A program made the position numbers and the translations under genes. Below are positions 52,687 to 64,000 of a stretch of 64,000 nt of DNA, in pieces (position 1 is the stretch's first letter; each line of letters opens with the position of its first letter). The stretch is from UBA5078 sp033721235. GTDB lineage: Bacteria > Pseudomonadota > Gammaproteobacteria > Pseudomonadales > Pseudohongiellaceae. The notes under the pieces are model-generated. The model was not told where the DNA came from, ran no database searches, and worked only from the letters and a program-made list of their open reading frames with translations. The DNA lies in NCBI GenBank assembly GCA_033721235.1, contig JAWWAY010000016.1, positions 9,500 through 73,499 on the forward strand, written 5' to 3'.

Positions 52687-54839
52687 AAACCACTTTCCCT
52701 TATCAGTATTGCATACGCGGAACGCAAAACGCGAGCCGCTATGCTTATGCGCTCGCCCTTGAGTTTTAGTGTGCCTCTTAGGCGCTGAGAGGGCGCATCC
52801 TCTGAACCCTCTGGACTCGCCTGCACCCGATAGATCGGGTTTTCGGGAAACAAACGCCCCTGATCATCCTGTCGAACAGCAATTGGCCCTCCTTGAGTAG
52901 AGGCTAAATAGTCTTCACTCAGCGCAGCGGTACTCGCGCTATCGACTTCAATCAGACTGACTGCGAACGATGACCTATAGATATCCTCTGGAAAAAAAGT
53001 CCCCTCGGCCCCTGCCTCTATCCGCGCTAAGTCTGACTCACCAACAAACGCTTCAACTATTGCCCGGTCGGTATTCGCAATAACGGCCAACAGCTCGTTC
53101 TCTGCCAACCAATCCCCCTCACTCAGCGCCGCTTGTATCTCTTTCACTTCGCCCGCAATAGGACTTCGAATCGACAGCCTTGCCTTCTCCTGTAATAAAG
53201 AGTTGTGGCGGACCGTTTCTGCCTCGAGCTCTTGCCAAGCAACACGTGAACGCATTTGCAGCTCTCGGTTAAAATTCTGATTTTCCGTTTGCCAGGTAAG
53301 CATCTCTATTTGTTTCTGACTTTGAGCAATTTGATAGTCTAAATCTGGAGATTCCAGCCTAAACAACAACTCCCCTTCGAGCACAGTGTCACCAGCTTGC
53401 ACGTAAATCTGCTCCAGCTTTCCTGCGCTAGACGAATACACTTGCGCGTGGGTTGCGGACTGCCACATGGCTGGCGCATTGACATCGCTCTGCCATGGAA
53501 AAAAAAGTAAAAAAGCCAACGCTAGTAGTATTGCCAAAGTTCTACGACTCTGAAAATTCCGACGCAATATCTTGCCTCTTTCTCTCCAAGCGTTTATCTC
53601 ATCGAAAATGGGTTTGCCAATAAACCACAGCAACTCTACAAGCATTAGGAATATGCCCAACGCTTTAAAAAAGAGAAAATACACAAGCAAAGCAATACCT
53701 AAAAACAAGAAGAAGCGATAGACCCAGGTACCGTAAGCGTATATTAAAAGCACCGACTGCATGCGCCTAGAAAATGTCTCCGGCTTAGGTTCGCCCCAAG
53801 CAAACAAGAACTCTCTCATTCGCCACTTTGCTAGGGCAAAGGCTCGCTCTTGCAAATTTGGTATACCCAGCAAATCCGAAAGCAAGTAGTAGCCATCAAA
53901 ACGCATAAAGGGGTTCAGGTTTACAAATAGCGTCACTATCCAAGTTGCCGTTGCCAGTAAAAAGACGGCACTTCTGAACGGGCCGTCCGACAGGAAACTC
54001 CACAATAATGTTGCCATCACCGCGATAACTAGTTCAGTGGCCATGCCTGCTGCACCAATCATCAAGCGCTGCTTCCTCGATCGCAGCCGCCACGAGTCAC
54101 TGGCATCGGTATACAGCACTGGCCATAAAACCAGAAAAGCCACACCGATAGTAGGAACCCTGCAGCCAAAGTTCTTCGCACAGTAAGCGTGTCCAAATTC
54201 GTGCAATACCTTAGCCAGCGCAAGCGCACAAACCATCATCACCAAGCCTGGTAGAGTGAAGAAATGCGGAAAGGAATTCAAAAAACCATCCCATTGCCGT
54301 TGCGCTAAATAGATGCCTATAACAGCGCAAAATGCTACAGCGAGCAGAAAGGCCTTTGAACCTAGCCAACGCAAATACGGCAAGCTTCGAGTCAAAAACT
54401 TGTCGGGGTGAAGTAAAGGAATTCGCACGAAGAGATAATTCTTCAACAGCCACTTAAGGCCGCTATGACTCATGCGATCTGACTGCTCTTGCAGGCGAGA
54501 GATAGCAGCGGCGCCTCTGCTCTGCAATAAATTATGGGCAGACAAAAAACGAGCGAGATTTTCAACATCTGCCAAGCTCGCTTGATGCACCGTTTCAGCA
54601 TTCACTTGTTCGCAAATCAGGTTTGCATCACGAGTATGCCAGCGGGACAGCAACTCAAAATCTAAAGGTCCAATGCGAAAAAAACGATGGGCGACAGGAT
54701 CCTGAAGCACCCACGATGGCGAGCCATCCAGAGTCTCGGCACCAGGGTATAAATCTAATTCTTCGCGCAGAGGAGGCAAAGGCCCCAATGCTTGGCTGCG
54801 CTGCGGCACTCCTCCAGCGACACTGATTTGCGCGCTCAT
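52683..54839 (-). CDS. Site-2-protease-like membrane protein fused to an HlyD-type adaptor domain
   Basis: 718 residues. The cytoplasmic N-terminus (1-135) is followed by about eight membrane segments bearing HEFGH (213-217) and NPFMRFDGYY, the zinc site of M50 intramembrane proteases, and then a periplasmic HlyD part (about 445-718) with a lipoyl-like half and a coiled-coil hairpin (SQKQIEMLTWQTENQNFNRELQ). It is the last gene of the adhesin-TolC-HlyD-HlyD operon and overlaps the gene before it by four bases. The family is annotated as putative peptide zinc metalloproteases; its substrate is unknown. I infer a part in export or processing of the adhesin. Confidence 0.85.
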   Translation of the reverse strand: MSAQISVAGGVPQRSQALGPLPPLREELDLYPGAETLDGSPSWVLQDPVAHRFFRIGPLDFELLSRWHTRDANLICEQVNAETVHQASLADVENLARFLSAHNLLQSRGAAAISRLQEQSDRMSHSGLKWLLKNYLFVRIPLLHPDKFLTRSLPYLRWLGSKAFLLAVAFCAVIGIYLAQRQWDGFLNSFPHFFTLPGLVMMVCALALAKVLHEFGHAYCAKNFGCRVPTIGVAFLVLWPVLYTDASDSWRLRSRKQRLMIGAAGMATELVIAVMATLLWSFLSDGPFRSAVFLLATATWIVTLFVNLNPFMRFDGYYLLSDLLGIPNLQERAFALAKWRMREFLFAWGEPKPETFSRRMQSVLLIYAYGTWVYRFFLFLGIALLVYFLFFKALGIFLMLVELLWFIGKPIFDEINAWRERGKILRRNFQSRRTLAILLALAFLLFFPWQSDVNAPAMWQSATHAQVYSSSAGKLEQIYVQAGDTVLEGELLFRLESPDLDYQIAQSQKQIEMLTWQTENQNFNRELQMRSRVAWQELEAETVRHNSLLQEKARLSIRSPIAGEVKEIQAALSEGDWLAENELLAVIANTDRAIVEAFVGESDLARIEAGAEGTFFPEDIYRSSFAVSLIEVDSASTAALSEDYLASTQGGPIAVRQDDQGRLFPENPIYRVQASPEGSEDAPSQRLRGTLKLKGERISIAARVLRSAYAILIRESGF

Positions 54840-56203
54840 ATTCCCAACATCTGTCTAAGAGTAGTTAAGGGCCGACGCAATATGGCCGCAATTAAAAGTG
54901 TTCGCCCACCGTATACTTTCGCCGTTCCTTTCAAGCCAATTCTAGGCGGGTTTACCTGGCCTTCAAAATTTGCCAATAGGCGATAGGCCATAATGCCGTC
55001 AGGCGTAAGACTCGCTTGATAACTGGCATAATGAAGCGTTGCATCAAGGGGCTTATGAGGGCTGGTATTGAGGAATAAACGAACACGTGCTCCGCTCTCA
55101 AGCGCAATTGCATCGGCTACTGGCACTCGAAGCTCTAACTCCGTGCTCTCTGGGTTCGCAACTGACATGATGCGTTCACCTACTGCTACCGGCCGCCCAA
55201 TCCAATCATTCACATCGTCAAAGATGACAATGCCGTCACGCGGCGCCTTAATCTCAATGCGCTCAAGCATATCACGCAAATAATTAACTTCTGCCTCGTG
55301 CTGCTCGGCTCGCCCCTTTAGCATCGACAACTCCGCATTGGCCCGACTATCGAAAAGCCCCTGCTGCGCCACTTGTCGATACTCGGCATCAGCTACTTCA
55401 AGCGCTTTCAATGCCACCTCTAATCGATTGTTGAGCCTAGTGGCATCGAGCGTCAATATTGTTTCGCCAGCTGATATACGCTGATTAGGCAGGACATCTA
55501 TTTTCTCTATTACGCCATCCACCGGTGCACGAATAAGAACCGGATCAAGTGCGATCACCTCCGCTGGTACTAACGCCGTTTGGTGCACGGGAATGCACAG
55601 CACAATCAACACGAGCGCTGCTGCGGCAAGCCACACTTTCTTGGAACGCAAGGATAATCTAAACAAAGGCTTGGACACGTTCACGAGAGCTTCATGGCTA
55701 TGCAACCATGCTTCACCTAGGTACTGAAGCAACTTGAGCTCTCCCGAGCTCCAATGCATTTCCCGTGCTAGTAGCAGGCCGCCCTTGAAACTGCCAGAAG
55801 ACGATACAATAGGCAGCCAAACAACTGTTTCGGGTAGCCACTGCTGCCAATCTTGAGCCAATTCCTCTGGAATATCTCGTGCCGTTAGAGTGCACGCCTC
55901 GTTTTGTTCTCGACTGGCTGCCCAATTGCAGACAGCACTGACCCAGCTAGAGTATGGCGCATTGGCGTCTGCATCCACCAAACCCGAAACAGCAACGAGC
56001 GACCCTGTCCCTATCTCTGAGGCCTGCCAAAGGGCGGCCTGACGGTAAGGCGCCAATGAGTGCGTATCGTTTACCAATAAATAGGCGAGACTCTTTGTCG
56101 TTTCGGCATTGCGAAAACGACGCTCCAACTCCACTAGTATCGCCAAGCGCTTGAGTCGTGAGTCGCCCTCTGGGGCAGCAGCGCTCTGTTGATTTGTAGA
56201 CAT
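54836..56203 (-). CDS. HlyD-family adaptor with cytoplasmic GAF-like N-terminus
   Basis: 455 residues. Residues 1-190 look like a GAF sensor domain (LAILVELERRFRNAETTKSLAYLLVNDTHSLAPYRQAALWQ). One membrane segment (KVWLAAAALVLIVLCIPV, about 208-226) follows, then a lipoyl/coiled-coil/barrel adaptor (VRAPVDGV-like IRAPVDGVIEKIDVLPNQ). It would span the inner membrane and reach towards TolC. It is overlapped by the S2P gene and lies 5 bases after the smaller adaptor gene. The GAF part is unusual for adaptors and may sense a small molecule. Confidence 0.88.
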   Translation of the reverse strand: MSTNQQSAAAPEGDSRLKRLAILVELERRFRNAETTKSLAYLLVNDTHSLAPYRQAALWQASEIGTGSLVAVSGLVDADANAPYSSWVSAVCNWAASREQNEACTLTARDIPEELAQDWQQWLPETVVWLPIVSSSGSFKGGLLLAREMHWSSGELKLLQYLGEAWLHSHEALVNVSKPLFRLSLRSKKVWLAAAALVLIVLCIPVHQTALVPAEVIALDPVLIRAPVDGVIEKIDVLPNQRISAGETILTLDATRLNNRLEVALKALEVADAEYRQVAQQGLFDSRANAELSMLKGRAEQHEAEVNYLRDMLERIEIKAPRDGIVIFDDVNDWIGRPVAVGERIMSVANPESTELELRVPVADAIALESGARVRLFLNTSPHKPLDATLHYASYQASLTPDGIMAYRLLANFEGQVNPPRIGLKGTAKVYGGRTLLIAAILRRPLTTLRQMLGI

Positions 56204-56208
56204 ATGCT

Positions 56209-56940
56209 TTAGGGCTCTATTATGGCAATACCGCTCATGCCTGAGCGCAGCTCGGGATTCTCTCCGTCCACACGAGCATATACTTTTAGCGATTGGCTGA
56301 CCGCATCGATAGAAGCACCAACTCTGTCAATGATCGCTTCGTATGTACGTCCGGTTTCTTCAATTCGTAATTGTATTCGCTGGCCGCTGTTCACTCGCCC
56401 AACCCAATGCGATGGCACATACATCTCTACATTCAGCTGCGAGTCATCCAGTATTTCCATGACGGGCTGGCCTTCACTGACGTACTGATACGCATCCACC
56501 TCTAGCAATGACACCTTCCCGCTGAAGGGAGCGTACAGCTGGCAACGATCGACAATGCTCTGCATCAATTGAGCCTCGGCACTCGCCGCAATGGCGCGAG
56601 AAACCGCCACGTCGACTTCCAGCGTACTGATTGAACCCAGCTTATCCAACTGAGAGTTGACTTGCTGCACTTTTGCGGCTTCCTGCTCCTGCGCCTTAGC
56701 CTTATTTAAACGCGCAATATGCATATCGCAATCCAAGGCCATCAACTCCTGCCCTGCGGTGAACGAATCCCCCTCGCGCACACTAAGAGAGCTAATTGCT
56801 CCAGCCAATTCACTAGACAATACTGTTTTCTGATGAGCCGTCAGCTGCACTCTAATCTCGTTACGCGCCGTGCCTGGTTGAGCCGCAGCGCTACTGACAG
56901 CGAGCACAAAACTTATGCAATATAAGCCAAGTATCCGCAT
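56209..56940 (-). CDS. Periplasmic adaptor subunit (HlyD/RND-type membrane fusion protein)
   Basis: 243 residues. Signal peptide (MRILGLYCISFVLAVSSAAA), two lipoyl half-motifs (LSSELAGAISSLSVREGDSF and LYAPFSGKVSLLEVDAYQYVSEGQPVM), a short coiled coil, and a beta-barrel part with RVGASIDAVSQSLKVYARVDG. It should bridge the inner-membrane components to TolC in the periplasm. Its start overlaps the TolC-family stop (TAATG) and the GAF-HlyD gene follows. No RND pump or ABC ATPase gene accompanies it. Confidence 0.9.
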   Translation of the reverse strand: MRILGLYCISFVLAVSSAAAQPGTARNEIRVQLTAHQKTVLSSELAGAISSLSVREGDSFTAGQELMALDCDMHIARLNKAKAQEQEAAKVQQVNSQLDKLGSISTLEVDVAVSRAIAASAEAQLMQSIVDRCQLYAPFSGKVSLLEVDAYQYVSEGQPVMEILDDSQLNVEMYVPSHWVGRVNSGQRIQLRIEETGRTYEAIIDRVGASIDAVSQSLKVYARVDGENPELRSGMSGIAIIEP

Positions 56941-58496
56941 TACATACTAGCCTCGGTGCCCATTCGATAGCCTTCCAAGTCGCCCCTTTTCCAATCCTCC
57001 AGGACCATTCGAATACCTTCAGCTAACACGTCAATATCGTGACTTTCGACCGTCTGAGGCAACAGATCCAAGCCGACCGACACATAGAGATTGGCGATCG
57101 CACTGTGTACCTCGGCATAGGCTCTGTAGCTACTCACTTCGGCGTAGATTGCCGCCATACGGGCACGTATCTGTTGCAGCGGGCTCTGTGCTTGATTATT
57201 CGCAGACTCTCTCACATATCCATAAATACGTTGCTCAATATCGTCTAGCAGTAAGGCTTGCTCATAGTCTACACGAGCACGGCGATACTGCTGATAACTT
57301 ACATGAACCTGGGTCAGCGCCGCCATGCTAAGAGCCAAACGCCTTACTTCAGCGACATCTTCGGATGCACGAGCTGCTCGCATTGCAGCCGGTCCACTCG
57401 CAAGATTAAGCAAATTCCAAGTTAGCCTAGCGCCTGCCTCCGCCCAATTTTGATTAACCAAATACGAGTTACTATCTTCATTTATAGACGTAGTAAGCGT
57501 TACTCCTGGGAATAGGCGCAACAGTGCTTTTTTAGCCTCGATAGAGCTGATACGTTGCTGGTAATGTTCTTCAATAAGCTCTGGCCTATTCATAAGCGCC
57601 ATGTCTTCCATTTCTTCCAAGCTTAACTTTAACTCCGGCACAGTCATTTCTTCCTCAGCAGGAAGCGCAAGCGAAAAGTCAGTCCCTGGCGCCAAACCCA
57701 TTAAGGCAGAAAGCTCCGTTTTGGCAATAGCCAAGTCCAGCTCTAATGCCTCTAGCTCACGCACCACTTCCACCAAACCTTTTTGATACTGCAGGACTTC
57801 TAAGGCAGGAGATAAGCGTTGCGTCTCAACTTCCCTTGCATCTACTAAAGCTTGTCGCGCCTCAACTAATAGAGGCTGTATTTGTTCATACAAAGGTTCG
57901 GCCGTAGCAGCTCTCCAATAAGAGGCCCTAACCTGCTGAACTATCTGATTGACTACGCGTCGCTTACGCTCTTGCGCTATTAAAAACTGATCAGCATTTT
58001 GATGCGCTTGAAAATAGCCAACTCCGAAGTCGAGAATATTCCACGTTAGACCTAAATTTGCATACGCTAGATTGCGGTCCTGACTCAGTGAGGGATTATT
58101 AGAAAGCACCCCAGTGTTGATATCTCTATTGAGGTTCAGATTATCATTCGAGCGGGTTGTATAACCGGCATTAACGGCTAACGAGGGCAACATATCGTAC
58201 TTGGAAAGGTGCAATTGACTGTCGCGCTGCACCTCCTCCATTAACATCATTCTGTGATCAAGATTGTACTTAAGAGACCTAGCTAGCGCTTCCTCGAGAG
58301 TAATAGGGCCCGAAATAGCCTCCTGTTCCACAAAGATACCGAGCTTGTCGATTTCCACCTGTGCATGCTGCTCCTCAATACCCAGAGGCATGGGGTCAAC
58401 AGCACATGCGGCTAAAGTGGCCGCAGCTAAGGCTACTACTAGTATTTTCTTGCCTCTATGGGCCAACGCGTTCGGCTCAGTATCAAACTCTCTCAT
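56940..58496 (-). CDS. TolC-family outer-membrane channel lipoprotein
   Basis: 518 residues from the ATG at 58496, which has GAGGAAC as ribosome site and yields a lipoprotein signal (ILVVALAAATLAAC); the longer frame to 58664 is rejected. After a linker come two outer-membrane efflux repeats with long alpha-helical stretches (LEEALARSLKYNLDHRMMLMEEVQRDS and later RPELIEEHYQQRISSIEAKKALLRLFPGVTL). It is the second gene of the operon, 55 bases after the adhesin's stop. It forms the outer-membrane exit duct for a type I-like system. Confidence 0.93.
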   Translation of the reverse strand: MREFDTEPNALAHRGKKILVVALAAATLAACAVDPMPLGIEEQHAQVEIDKLGIFVEQEAISGPITLEEALARSLKYNLDHRMMLMEEVQRDSQLHLSKYDMLPSLAVNAGYTTRSNDNLNLNRDINTGVLSNNPSLSQDRNLAYANLGLTWNILDFGVGYFQAHQNADQFLIAQERKRRVVNQIVQQVRASYWRAATAEPLYEQIQPLLVEARQALVDAREVETQRLSPALEVLQYQKGLVEVVRELEALELDLAIAKTELSALMGLAPGTDFSLALPAEEEMTVPELKLSLEEMEDMALMNRPELIEEHYQQRISSIEAKKALLRLFPGVTLTTSINEDSNSYLVNQNWAEAGARLTWNLLNLASGPAAMRAARASEDVAEVRRLALSMAALTQVHVSYQQYRRARVDYEQALLLDDIEQRIYGYVRESANNQAQSPLQQIRARMAAIYAEVSSYRAYAEVHSAIANLYVSVGLDLLPQTVESHDIDVLAEGIRMVLEDWKRGDLEGYRMGTEASM

Positions 58497-58551
58497 TTGT
58501 TCCTCAATCTTCACAAAACTATTCCTATAATGTTTAGCTGCTAAAAGTCGT

Positions 58552-64000
<5,449 letters not shown>

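Overview
The window reads as chromosome of a free-living, probably marine, gammaproteobacterium. The housekeeping order (hemL; grpE-dnaK-dnaJ; recN/fur/bamE; rnfH-ratA; smpB/ssrA), sigma-32-type heat-shock promoters, the tmRNA tag ANDDNYALAA, and the TonB, sodium-symport and giant-adhesin genes all fit. A Cellvibrionales-like lineage is my guess, not something shown here.

Layout. 1-9.5 kb: end of thiE, hemL, a PfkB sugar/nucleoside kinase, the heat-shock genes grpE, dnaK and dnaJ (minus strand), recN, fur and bamE. 9.5-18.4 kb: a probable zinc TonB receptor with a small His-containing secreted protein, an ArsA-type ATPase with a tiny partner ending in Cys-Cys, rnfH-ratA, a neurotransmitter:sodium symporter, smpB, a YegD-like Hsp70 and the tmRNA gene ssrA. 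18.4-28.2 kb: an accessory defence island. It holds a four-hairpin cluster, an HTH/PIN toxin-antitoxin-like pair, and a type I restriction-modification operon (hsdR-hsdS-...-hsdM). Between hsdS and hsdM sits what looks like a complete retron: a phosphoribosyltransferase-like/winged-helix effector, a structured msr-msd RNA with a 14-bp a1/a2 inverted repeat and a 20-bp msd stem, and a retron reverse transcriptase with YADD and VTG motifs. 28.2-33.3 kb: a LysR regulator divergent from a dabB-dabA bicarbonate-uptake operon. 33.6-42.6 kb: a short CDF-like transporter, a membrane LuxR regulator, a membrane protein, katG, SulP plus tandem Usp, and a sodium:solute symporter. 43.2-47.3 kb: a three-subunit molybdenum hydroxylase with a Tat-exported iron-sulfur subunit. 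47.4-52.7 kb: two diguanylate-cyclase-type proteins, one with a degenerate GGDEF motif and one broken by a frameshift at a perfect palindrome, plus an aldo/keto reductase and a HAD phosphatase. 52.7-64 kb: a minus-strand operon with a giant Ig/cadherin/Calx-beta adhesin (running off the window), TolC, two HlyD-type adaptors (one with a GAF-like N-terminus) and a site-2-protease/HlyD fusion, with no ABC ATPase.

The most unusual item is the retron nested inside the hsd operon. hsdS, the effector, the RT and hsdM are joined by overlaps or very short gaps, and the RNA's terminal repeats lie inside the two flanking coding regions. This suggests co-transcription and perhaps a guard relationship, in which the retron backs up the restriction enzyme. 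That function is inference. The second is the ABC-less S2P/HlyD/TolC set beside the adhesin.
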